DNA from: Pseudeuparius sepicola | Lineage: Eukaryota; Arthropoda; Insecta; Coleoptera; Anthribidae | Assembly (NCBI GenBank): GCA_963920635.1 | Contig: OY987301.1 | Location: 22,796,501-22,860,500, forward strand | Length of the DNA stretch: 64,000 nt | Reading direction: 5' to 3' | Notes under the pieces: generated by a model | Told to the model about the DNA's origin: nothing | The model's input: the letters and a program-made list of their open reading frames with translations, nothing else | The model's database searches: none | Position numbers and translations under genes: made by a program | In this document: piece after piece, positions 1-12,100 of the stretch | How positions within the stretch are numbered: the first letter of the stretch is position 1 | Layout of the letters: the number at the start of each line of letters is the position of its first letter

Positions 1-212
1 TATTTAAAGATACTAGCAAAAAGCACAATTTACAAAAAAGCACACTCCACGGCATTGTAATAACTCTCATACAGCCAAAAAAGAACTGCCCAATCGCTCC
101 GACACTGCATCCATTTGACAGAATCTATTCCCACATGGCGGCTGCGCGAACAGGTGCGCAGAATTTTCCCGCCATGGGGAGCTACTGGTTGCTTATTATG
201 CTCTGGATACGG
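1..212. mobile_element. inverted-repeat element family A, copy 1 (cut by window edge)
   Basis: Right part of a repeat that also occurs at 233-803, 53797-56460 and 58661-59092. It starts with TATTTAAAGATACTAGCAAA, passes through GACAGAATCTATTCCCA and TTTTCCCGCCATGGGGAG, and ends with a degenerate terminal repeat near TATGCTCTGG. Non-coding. Confidence 0.6.
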
Positions 213-232
213 ATATCTTGGCAGCAGTATAA

Positions 233-803
233 CCAGAGCATATAAAACAACCAGCAGTGTAACCTACTCTTGAGAAATCATCCGCAAATTCAATGACCTT
301 GAGCCATATTGGTGGAATAGAAGTCAGAGATGTAGTCGGGAAAATCAATTCAGAAATATAGAGTAGTATTAGTAAAGTATATAGTGTGAGGTAAGCACAA
401 GCAGCTTTTACTCCTTCCTAGGATTCTTTATTTAAAGATGCTAGCAAAAAGCAGCCGCTATTTGGGAATAGATTCTGTCAAATGGATGCAATGTCGGGGC
501 GATTGGGCAGTTCTTTTTTGGCTGTATGAGAGATATGACAGTGCCGTAGTGTGTGATTTTTTTGTAAATTGTGCTTTGTGCTAGTATCTTTAAATAAAGA
601 ATCCCAAGATGGAGTCAAAGCTGCTTGTGCTTACCACACATTATATACTTTACTAATGCTACCTACTCTGTATTTCTGAATTAATTTTCCCGACTACACC
701 TCTGACTTCTATTCCCCCAATATGGCTCAAGGTCATTGAATTTGCGGATGATTTCTCAAGAGTAAGTTATACTGCTATGGTTGTTTTATATTATGCTCTG
801 GTT
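233..803. mobile_element. inverted-repeat element family A, copy 2
   Basis: Bounded by inverted ends: AGAGCATATAAAACAACC near 235 and GGTTGTTTTATATTATGCTCT near 780-800. The inner arms are also inverted: 300-445 (CTTGAGCCATATTGGTGGAA ... AAGCACAAGCAGC) returns in reverse complement at 590-735. The TIR plus long palindromic arms, without any ORF, suggest a non-autonomous fold-back or MITE-like element. Confidence 0.6.
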
Positions 804-1009
804 CGCACAGGAATGGCGAAACACTAAATAATTACTGCGATGAAGCCATAGACAAAAGACTGCTGTGCGTTGGGCACAGAGACCGTATTGTATATCATGT
901 AGGTATATACGATCTCTGTGGCGTTGGGGACAGATGAAGCACGAAAGTAGACGAAAGACGAAAGCACCTTGGAAAGCATAGAAACAGGAGAAAGGAGAAC
1001 TGAACTGAC

Positions 1010-1440
1010 TGAAGGAAGAGGAAACGGTCCACGTCCACCGTTCCATCGACACGAGAAGCTAAAACCCACTTTGTATTCCACAATTCCACGTTTTCATTGG
1101 TCGACTCAAGGTTACATGAACACTATAGCGTGGGTTTCTATTATGGCATTTTAGGGCAAGGAATATCTTTAGATTCCTGTACCTGTAGTTTTCACCCGAC
1201 ATTCGGCGCGCCCCGGTTTCTATTAGGTATGGCATTTTAGGGCAAGGAATATCTTTAGATGCCTGTACCTGTAATTTTCGCCCGACATTCGGCGCACACC
1301 GACGAAGAGACGAGAGGCTTAATATTCATGTAACCTTGAGTCGACCAATGACATCGTGGAATGCAGTGGGTTTTAGCCTCTTTTTCCATCGACGGGTACA
1401 CGCATCCCATAAAGGAATAAAAAAAAGGCAAGGTTATTTC
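1010..1440. mobile_element. fold-back element with an internal tandem duplication
   Basis: TTGGTCGACTCAAGGTTACA at about 1098 is matched in inverted orientation at about 1330-1350 (TGTAACCTTGAGTCGACCAA). The arms extend outward through AAAACCCAC (about 1061) and GTGGGTTTT (about 1367). The centre carries two adjacent, slightly diverged direct copies of about 80 bp (about 1132-1210 and 1213-1291), each with GGCATTTTAGGGCAAGGAAT. Short ORFs here are by-products of the palindrome. Confidence 0.6.
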
Positions 1441-2699
1441 TTCTCCGTCCTGTCCTTTTCTGGTCTTTGCCCTTCCAAACAAGTTAGCCACTCGGGGCCT
1501 TCGCCTCCTCTGCTTTGGGTCGGTATATTCAACTTTTGCTGTTCCCGCCCAAATTGATAACTTACTTTTTTGCTTTTTTGTTCTTGTTTTTTTTTTCGTG
1601 ATGTTTACACCTGAACCTCAGAAAAATAAATTTTTTCTGAGACCTGGACCATCACTATATTAATATAGTGTCGGTCCAGTGTACACTCAACTTAATGACC
1701 TTGATTTTCATGAATTTTTAAACACTGATAAATACTTGGGAACTTGATTTATATCTTCCAATAGCGTCCTCTTGTTATTATCTCTTCGTAGGGACGGATA
1801 TCGCCAGCTGTGGCTGTGCCCGTTCAGCTTGGAAACTTGAATTATTATATATATCTATATCTATATTATTCATTGAGGTAGTATGGGGGGGTAGGCGCCA
1901 TAACATTACTTTGTCGCATATAGCAAACGGGTTCAGGGGGTGTGGCTAAGTCTGTGATCAATATGGCTCACATGCCAGGGTCCGATTAAACAGTATTCCT
2001 AGTAAAATTATAAAAAAACCTACGAAAGAAAATGAAAGAAAATATGGGATTATTTTGAATCGAAGGAAGAAACCCCCTGTAGGCAATTCTTGAAAAATAC
2101 ATACACAGAGTAATTAAAGGTAATATTTTTCTTTTCATAAAGTACCAAAGTGGATATTATAAATTATATTGATACGGCTCTGTCTATTGTTTACATTACC
2201 TGTGAAATGTAATTCCTGTGAATTCCTTTTTGTCCACTTTAGAATTGCTACTGCAACAACGTACAGCACATGACATATTTATTTCCAGAGGTCAATAGCT
2301 CGCAATAACAAGGAAAACTGCACTTTTAGCCACTTTTAATACACTTTTTGCCACTTTTATCACACTTTTAGCACCGAGTGAACAAATTGACGTTGTTCTG
2401 GTAATTTATGACGTAGGTGAACCCGTTTTGGGTTAGGTCACAGCTTCTCCTCTCCAACCTTCTTCAATGATATTATTATATCCCACCAAAAGGACGGCCA
2501 TATTGGGCGTACACGTCATTGGCTGTAAAAAAAAAATGTCAAATGTACGAGGGCTGTGCCCATACCAGAGAAATTTCTCTGGCCCATACCTATATAATAC
2601 AATATATAATGTGGGGCTGTGGTTGGCCGTTGTCAAATGTCATTTTGTGTCGCCACCACAAATTTCGCTTTTTCCCTAGAATGCATTCACACAATACGG
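1441..2699. other. upstream region without a recognised gene
   Basis: Holds back-to-back short hairpins (1617-1641 and 1643-1679), a segment at 1733-1840 that shares GGGACGGATATCGCCAGCTG in inverted orientation with 58515-58535, and an 18-bp perfect palindrome at 2565-2582. Nothing coding was recognised. Confidence 0.5.
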
Positions 2700-3084
2700 C
2701 GGCTATCCAGGCAGGCGTCAGCCATCAGCGTCCTCTGCCGGATGGCTAAAAATTGGTGGAGGGACTAGGGCCCAAGGTCCAATGGCGGTCCAGTTTCATT
2801 TTCGAGGGCCGTTGTCCCGTCCCATCTCTCCCAATCCAGGAACCCTATTATTATGGCACCATCATCAGTGCCATCTATCGGAGAGCATCCAAAACAACAG
2901 GAAAGAAGTGTAGGTGTGGACAGAAAACAATGTCTGGTGTAAGGGAAATTTGACATTGACAGAAATTATTAAAATGGTTGAGTGTCAAAATTGGTCAGAT
3001 GGAAGTGCTGTTTAGGATATTGATTTAATTCGCTGAGTTTCCACGGCGGTGTTTTGGGGATGTGAAAATATTTAATAAACAGCA
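2700..3084 (+). promoter_or_regulatory. mbc: probable mbc promoter / 5' UTR region
   Basis: The stretch before the mbc start codon is richer in C+G than most of the surrounding AT-rich DNA (especially 2700-2840) and has no recognisable repeat. Position and composition suggest a TATA-less promoter and 5' leader. I see no decisive core element, and a further upstream non-coding exon cannot be excluded. Confidence 0.3.
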
Positions 3085-3121
3085 ATGTGGGTGCCCACGA
3101 AAACGAAAAAATACGGCGTCG
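3085..3121 (+). CDS. mbc: mbc exon 1: 37-nt start exon
   Basis: This exon encodes M-W-V-P-T-K-T-K-K-Y-G-V plus the first base of an alanine codon, followed by a consensus donor (GTGAGT). DOCK1 proteins begin with a short leader of the shape M-x(0-2)-W-V-P-T-K-x-x-K-Y-G-V-A before the SH3 domain, so both sequence and phase (G|CC = Ala) match exon 2 at 8808. The exon is too short for ORF-length filters and is separated from exon 2 by a 5.7-kb intron. The ATG is preceded by AGCA, and I see no competing in-frame upstream ATG in the same exon. Confidence 0.9.
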
Positions 3122-6100
3122 GTGAGTGTCAGTTTCCCCGCCTGTCAGCTGAAGCTGAAATTTATTCGTTTGTTTTGAGAGCGGTGTAGAGCCTGCTAAA
3201 CTTTTAGAGTTCCAAAAATATTTTCTGCATGGCATGCAATAATCACTTAATAAATCTAGTGTTTTTTAATAATAGCATGAATTATGCGTTATATAGCTTG
3301 TTGTTCATTAGTGTTAAAGACAAGTGTATAAGTATTTAAAAAAAATTTATGCACTTAAGAACACGTATTTTATAGAGTATAATAGAGTACCTTACTCACG
3401 AGATGTTCGGAAGGGGAATGTTTTGTTTTTGTTTTCCTTAAATCATTAATTAAGTCGGATATTATTATTAACATTGCCAGGGTTTTTAAACGTTGTACTA
3501 TGCAATTATGTTTAACGTATGTATCCTAATAAATCGTATTAAATTGAATTATTATGGCCAAGGGGATTGTTCTTATTATTGATAGGCAGACCGACTTCCT
3601 GTCCTGTCTGGTTCTTCTTGAAAACGTTTATGAGTGCTGCTTCCTCTGCGGGCCTGTTCGGAATATGCAATGAGAAAAATGTAAATGAGGAAATTATAAT
3701 CGTTGTTCGTTTATAAAGTAGGAGGGTTTTATGCACAAAACAAAAAAAAATAAAATTAAATTGTTAAAAAGTAGGTGTTATCTCTGTTTTTGTAATTTTT
3801 CTATGCCCTCAGATATCTGTAGCAGGTACCTACCTAACTGATGGAAGTATGGGTATGGGTAGCTATAGATAATTTTAGATAATAATAAAATAACTAATAC
3901 CACAGACTAATTTATTCTGTGCTAATACTATGTGATAAGGCATGATAAAAACATAATGTTTACCTACTTATAGCAGCCAATAGTTTGAGAAAATACTAAT
4001 TAAATAGGTACCTGGTACCTACCACCTACAATTAAAAAATATACTTATTTCATAGAATATCCATCAGGGCCGAATTTCATTTTTTGTAATTTTTTTTGTT
4101 AACTTTCACCACAAAACGCAGAAATACAGGCTGAGCCATTTCTATCATTTGACCCGACAGCCCGCCAGTGTGATAGTATTTTTGATATGATTTCTTCTCC
4201 AGAAAAGGCTTTGTTTCCACATTACAGGGCCTTAAGGTTTTTTAAAAAATATTGGTTTATTTTGTACTGTCTAATAAAGAGCGGTTAAATTTGGTACTTG
4301 GTACACAGTATAAGTATCTGCATAGATTGTCATATCCTCGGTCATATCATGTAGCAAGATTACCAGTGATGGAGATACGGGTAATCGACTCACACACTCT
4401 TTATAGGTACCTAATATCTGTTTACTGTTTCGTGGCAAATTTAATTTTATTGAAAGATCACATTAGCCTCGTTAATTTTTAATTGTGTTTTTCACCACAG
4501 GAACCTGAAACAAACTCATTAAATTACAACTTTTAGTTATGCCAGGAAAAACCATTGCTAAGTATAAATGATCTCAATAGAATAGCGATAAGAATAAAAG
4601 TTCAATGTGCTTTTTGGTATTTGATTCCCATCCACGAGGGTCGAGAGTGGTAAAGAAATTTAGTCTTATATCTTGGGGAATCCGCCATATTGGATTTAGT
4701 ATGACATCACTCATCTTATCGTTTACTATTCATCAAGCCCTTTTATTTGATACTCTTGTCAAGGAGGTTATGAAGAAATAGGTAATTCGCCATCTTGGGG
4801 CGGCTTCCATATTGGATTTAATATGACGTCGTCACTCAATGCATCATTTCTTACTAGTCGGCAAACCCTATCATTTGATTACCAATGTCAAGGAGATTGT
4901 TGTGAAGGAATAAGTATTCCGACATTTTGAGGCGGCCGCCATATTGGATTTAGTGTGACGTCACTCATCTTACCGTTTTCGTTTTCTACTCCTCAAAATC
5001 TGTCATTTGATATCCATATGAAGGGGGTTGTAAATTGTAAAGGAAAAGGAATCTTGGAGTGGCGGCCATTTTGAAGAAATTACCAGATTGAGTATACTAG
5101 ATTGTACTGTCACCAGCACCAAAAGTGTGTGTAAAATTTCAGCTCAATCGGTCGAGGGGAACTCGTTTAAAAATCAGTTTCAAGATTTGACCACATACTC
5201 ACACTACCAGAGCAAGTTAAAAACAAATTTCAATTTTAATCGATGGGACGATCAACGAAACAGGTAGGTATTTAAAAAATGGTTCCGTATCTTGCTGAAA
5301 TTGTCTGCATTTCCTTAAGGATAAAAAATTGATCCTTTTAACTTTCTTTTGGCTATTAATTGGCCGAACCACAAACCTTGGTTTCTTCCTTTTAATGTCA
5401 AAGAAATCACTGTGTTAACCAAGCTTCTCTACTTCACTACAGCGAAAAATGTATTTTAAAAAAATGTCTAGAGAGGAGCAGAACTGCAGAAAACAACCAC
5501 AGGAAAGGTTGCAACTGAAAACGATTTATTGAAAACTGACATTTATTATTTTTATTCTTATTGCTATTGCAGGATGCATGAAAACCATGTTTACTATTCT
5601 TATTGCTATTCTTATAGAAACCAGCATAAACCCGCCTTTAGAGAAATAAATCCGGTGGACCAACCACTAAATTTAATTATTCCTTATATTCCTGGACTAT
5701 AAGATAAGCTATATAAAACACAAAGGCAATCTTTTTATGGTCAGAACAGTATTTAAAACCAAAAATACATAAGATATCTTGAAACGAAACCATTTAATGA
5801 GGTACAAAGTTCAAAAAATTGCATTTATAAAATTTCTTGTCAATGTGGAAAGTTCTATGTTGGTGAGACTTTAATATTTGTTTTAAAAAACATAGAAATT
5901 ATATCAGGCAAAATCAAATTTCAAAGTCAAAAATATCTGAACACTCTTTAATAATAAAAGGCGTTATTTTTTTAGTTTACGTTCAAAGTTTCTTTCCTTT
6001 TATGTTTGGCATTTATGAATTTTCAAAACTGAATTTGAGCCAACTACTATCGAAGCTGCAGGGATTATTTAGCAGTGATTTTTCATGGCAACTTGAATAA

Positions 6101-9100
6101 GTTGTCCTTTAATCAGTTGGTTTCAAGTTCCTGTGGCGAAAAACCCAAATAAAAATTTAATGGATCTGTTAATGACTACGTTTATCTCGACGCGTTCGAT
6201 CCGATTGAGATGTTTGAATTCACCGGAGCGGACTCAAATAGACGGCGTAAACACTACAGATTGAAATTCAATTATATTTAAAATTTCAAGTCAAGCCGCT
6301 ATTTCCAAACAGAAGTTGGCCAGAATGTGCCCCAACCTACTGTGGAATAAGTATAATAAGTTAATGTCCCTAGAAAGTATTAAAAACTGTAGGATTTAAA
6401 TGCTGATGATGTAAACGTAGAATTATAAAAGATTTGACATAACTCAATCGGATCCATTTCAATCCGATCGAGTTGTCACGAGATAAACGTAGTCGATGTT
6501 TTTTTAATTTACCTAGTAAGTTGATTACCCATATCTCCACCACTGGTTGCATAAGGGACTTAATCTTATGTCATAATATTGTGGCAATCTATACAGGTAT
6601 ACTGCGTAAATTATTTTGGTTAAAAGTTAAAATACCTTTTGTGGTTTAGAAATTATGAAACAAAATCATTTTTCGGAAAAACTTTAACACCCTGTTACGT
6701 GAGAACGAAGCTTTTCTGGAGAAAACTTTGTACTAAAAACCTCATTTATTTAAAAAAATACTATCACACATTGTCGGGTCGTACGATACAAAATCTACAA
6801 GCTACTATGTTCTGAAATAACTGTAAAAAAAAATCAAATTAGCCAAAGTTCGATCAAAATCTCCATGGAAAACATTGACGGTTGGAGTTGTTTTATATTT
6901 TTTGTAGGTTAAAGTTGTCAGGCATGTTTAGTTGTTTTAAATTTAGGTGAAGACAGTAATTTCTAATGGCGTCACAAGCAGAAACAGTTGATATGTATAT
7001 TATGTTGTTCATTTATGGCGAATCTTTTAATAGAGAAAATATCATCTTTGGCACAATAGTTAACAAAATATTTAATGTTTTCAGCTTTATTTAAACAATT
7101 TTTGTTTGACACAACTCGAACCGTCACTGTTTTCCATGAAGCACTTCATAAAACTTAGGCCGACTTGATTTTTTTGCAGTTATTTCTGAACTTATTATTT
7201 GCTTGGGGATTTTAAATGAAAACGGATTGAGAAAATGTTCTTTAACCAAAGTTACTCAGAAAAATACAGACTTTGCAAATATGAAAAAATTTGGGTATAT
7301 TTCTGGGAAAAATATAATCGATGATGTCTCATATGGTCCCATTGAAGACCCACGTTTCAATTTTTTTTCCGTTTTTCTGTTGTTTACAACAGCCCCGAGG
7401 CACCAATTCTGTATAGGGTGTCCCAAATTGGATGGTTTTGGGGGATTTATCCTATTTCCTCAAGAGATAGACAAAAAGTAGCTAAGGTGTGCTCTGGCAT
7501 TTTTGAAATTTCTGCAAATTCTTCAGTGTCGTAACTCTTATTTGTGAAAATTTCTTGTTCGCATAGACTTTTTTTAAATCCTCATTAATGTGTCTGAGAA
7601 TCGTCATTAAAAACTCAGAAATCCACACTGAAGTAAGCCATAATTGTAAGATTTTTCTGCTAAAAAATTTAAAACGCATAAAAATTAAAGTAGACCTAGG
7701 CTTTTGAAATTCTTTCACACCTATCCAGTTTTTCATTGTGAACAAGTTTTCTTAATAACATTTTAATGTGAAAGCTACCCAAAGTGCACTTTTCTGAAAA
7801 AAGTGGGAAAAAATACCAAAAAATCAAAGTAGGCCTAGACTTTCGAAATTTCGCAAACCTACTCAGTTCTTCATTCTGAACAAGATTCCTTAATAACATT
7901 TTGTCGTAAAACCTACAGAAAGGGCACTTTACTGATGTGGAAAGTTAGTTTTTTCAAAATTCCCAAGACATACGTGATTTTTCGAAAGTAAAATTATGTC
8001 ACAAATTAGTTTAAAACCAAGCAGGGCTGATCCCCAGAAGCTCAAATTTCAACTCGAAATTTTTTTGTCATTTACACCCTACGTGAACTTTATCCGTGGA
8101 CACACTGTATAATGACTTTTGGCAGAGAAGCCACAAGCAATTAATGCTAACTGAACATACAACTGAAAGGTTAGTGTAGCCTAAAAGGGCATAACAGGCA
8201 GTAAAATCAACCTACCAGTGTTTAATTCCTTACACCAATGTTAAACATAAACGATGCCTCAGGACATTATTTTTTGTTCATAACTATATCTTGAATAAAG
8301 AGGTTATATTCGAGCTACCGTGAAGGAAGTGACAATGTCAGGAATGAATTTGACTGTGCATTAAGAAAACAGAAGATCCTTTTTTGACAAATTCTAGGGA
8401 CTTCAGTTTAAAAAAGCAGATAAAACTTTTAAGAGATGCTGAATCATGCTGCATTATTAATAAAAAATAACTAGTACCACAAATGAGCAATCTGTATACC
8501 ATTGTATTTTCAAATCCATCTTCAAATTTTGAACCAAATGTATTTCACTTGAATTTGTGGACTCATGATAAGGAAAAAAATACTATAAAAATGTTTTGTT
8601 TTAACCAAAGAAATAAAGACATTCTAGAATCTGAAAAAGGACGTTATTTACTATGCCATTTTGGTTCCTCCTTCCTACTACGGAAAGATATTTCTCTAGT
8701 AGAGTATTTCTCAGTGGGAAATCTTTCCGAGATTTAGCCCACCGAGACTTTTCAAAATGTTACTCTTCTACATGTGTGTTTTAAAAGTATTTTTTAATGT
8801 GTTTCAGCCATATACAACTGGAAAGGTGGCATTCGATTTGGCCTAGCCCTCGAAATTGGAGACACTTTACAAATATTGGAAGAATGCCAAGGATGGTACC
8901 GGGGATTTTCCACAAAAAACAGAAGCATAAAAGGCATTTTTCCACAATCCTACATTCACTTGAAGGTAAACTAGATGCTTTCTTATGTTTTGTACTTATT
9001 TACTATAGCTTACTTTATTTTTTAGCAATGTAAGGTTGACAATGAAGGATTGTTTGAAAGTGTTGTCCCTATCGAGGATCCTGTAGTCAGAGAAGTTACC

Positions 9101-12100
9101 CATGTTCTTAGGGAATGGGGTAGAATTTGGAAAGGAATCTTTGTGGTAGGTCCACTTATTAAGAAGATTAATGTTTTTTAATGACAACTTTCTATATAAT
9201 AACAGGAACGAAATCATTACAAATTTGAAACTGTTGGCAAAGTTATGCGAGACTTGCTAGAATGGAGAAGACAATTGGTATCTGGGACTCTTACACAGGA
9301 CCAGACAAGAGAGTTAAAATTGAAGATAATACAGAAAATAGATTGGGGAAATAGGTAAGTACCGTTTACTTTAAATTCTAATCTAATAAGAGAAATATTG
9401 CGAGATGAATACTCTTACCCAAAATAAGAATGTACTATAATACATTTAATATTATTTTTACCTCAATAAAATTCAGCAAGCAAGACTTGTCCGGGCATCA
9501 CTCTATAGTATTACAATGTATCAAGTCATTTGCAGATGCTTTATCTCGGCCAGTCCACTTGTTTGTTTATCTTTATTTCATGTTAGAAATTAAGTATACA
9601 TATATGGTAGATATTCACAAAATTGTCGTTATTCGGTTATATTAGGTAATAAATCTGCCAAAAAATATAAATGAGAACTATCTACTTGTTAATATTTTAA
9701 TGGGTTTTTGAAGAATAAGCATAACTTGTCCGCTATATGTAAAGTATATTTTCTATGAGAATAACTTTTTAAAAAATGGCTTTTATTAAAAATGCTCGCG
9801 TTAAATGGGTCGATTTAATCTTTTATACACCCTATTTCATCTTCCATAAATATTGTCCCTTATCTTCGAAGGTTTTGCATAAGAATAATATAAAATAAGG
9901 GTACTATAATCATCTAAATTCATATATTTTAGGATTAAGCACATTTATTGATAAACAACTTAATATATAAGTTTAAAATGTCCCCTCTTATGGGATATTG
10001 GATTTTTTGGCATCATGTATAAAATTGTGAGAGGATAAGGTTAGATTTGGGTTCCAACTCCTATTCGGAGGACGCCGATATACACACGGTTGTATCATCA
10101 GCAACAAAACTATCTTTGTGCCTCTTAAGTCATTTATTCCCAATTATAGTGGAGATTCAAGTACTTTGGAAATTTTTATTGAACACTCCCAAATCTTAAT
10201 TAATACATATTAAAATGCAAGAGTTTCTTAATCAAGGCTAGAATTGGCAAATTAAGAGGCGAAGCTTTGGTTAGAGTAAGTAACCAACCAGACATAAGGA
10301 CTTGGCTATAATTAAACATAAATTTGCTTAGGCGTAGTTTTGACGATCAGATAATTCTTGACTGCCTAGTATAGGAAATGATAGTAACAAAACCTTATAA
10401 TAAATTTTGGCCAAAGATTACAAAAATTACACAGTTTAATAATAGCTTCAATATTAATATCCATGAATATAGCTAACCAAGAAAGAGATTTCAGATAATA
10501 AAATTATGACAAACTCACACTTAAAACTTTTATTAGAGAATTAACTGCCAGAATCCGAGACACAAACTTGCAATTTCCCTAGTAATAGGGAAAGAAAATT
10601 TTACCCAACAGAAAGAAGTGAGTATTTTCCAAAATGCTTCTTAACATAAGTTTCCCTAAAGTCATCCCAAACCCGATAACCAAAATGCTACAAGATCTCA
10701 AAATTATGCACCACAATCCTATCAAAATTTGTCATTTCCACGATATTCGCAATCTCAGGGGTTCCAAAATTACATACCTAGGCCTAGGCCCCAATTCCCC
10801 TCTCAACCGGTTAACATACAGCATACAGCCACGTCAAAATAAGCCTCTTCCTAGATTCCCTGCCAATAAAGAAGTTTTCGGACAATCTACTACTACGAGA
10901 AATGTTTTCAAACCAACTTCCTAAAAACAATCACCAATGTTCATCACGTGTAGACTTACCGAACAACCCTGTCGAAATCCCAACTTTATTCGACATACAG
11001 GGCCTGTAAATTTTCATTCTCAGTTAGCCCTATCGCAACAATAATTGATTCAAAAGTATTCAAAGACCATAGAAGATACCAATAAAAATAAAAATAAGTT
11101 TTTTTTACATTACACCTGTACCGAAAGTGAGGAATACCAAAAAATACAATGAATTATCGACCAATTAATGTTCTCTTGGACATTGAAAAATTAATGGAGT
11201 CTGTTGTGTATGAACAACTTAAAGATTTTTTGGAGAGGTGTAAAATTTTGGTAGATTGCCAAGCAGGTTTTCGTGAAAAGTACTCAATGGAGGTGGCGGT
11301 ACAAACGGTGGTTGAAAAATGGAGAAGGAATTTAGAGAATGAAGAAGTAGTAATTTCAGTATTTCTTGACCTTAAACGCGCTTTTGAGACAGTTAACAGG
11401 CAAAAATTAGTAACTAAATTGTATCAGTATGGAATAAGAGGTAAAGTATTATTGTGGTTTCAAAATTATTTAGAAAACAGATTTCAAATTACAAAAGTTG
11501 ACAAAGATTTTTCGGAAAAAATCATAAATACAGTAGGAGTACCGCAAGGAAGTATTTTGGGGCCTATTCTTTTTATATTATATATAAACGAAATTCCTAA
11601 TGTGGTTAAAAAATGTTTTGTTCAAATGTTCGCAGACGATACTTTGATATTTACTAAAAATAAATGCATTCATGCAGCTGTTCATGATATTAATTCTGGT
11701 TTATCTCTGTTATCCAATTGGTTGAAGGTGAATAAATTAAAATTGAATTTAGATAAAACAAATGTTATGATTTTTGGGAAGAGAGGAAGTATTAACGTAG
11801 ATGGTGAACAATTAGAAATTATTAATTCATTTAAATATTTGGGTATATATTTGGACGATAAATTGAAATTTGATTTACATTTTGAAAAAATTATATCCAA
11901 AAGTGCATCTAAAATATCGTATTTTAAACGAATTAGTTCAGATTTGTCATTTTATTCTAAAAAAATTGTTTATAACACTATAATTCTTCCGCATTTTTTA
12001 TATTGTCCAACCTTATTATATGATGCTGATGATTATGTGTTCAGTAAGCTACAAATTGTGCAAAATAAAGCAATGCGAATAATATTAAATTTAGATCGTT

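Noticed and set aside
8483..8737. 84-codon ORF just before mbc exon 2
   Set aside because: No domain, not in phase with a splice site, and it contains a short palindrome. It lies in intron 1 and looks like chance.
9430..9645. 71-codon ORF containing FADALSR, like the VADALSR of Ty3/gypsy pol
   Set aside because: Only seven residues match and no RNase H or integrase sequence surrounds them. The errantivirus relic begins 500 bp later with gag, not pol.
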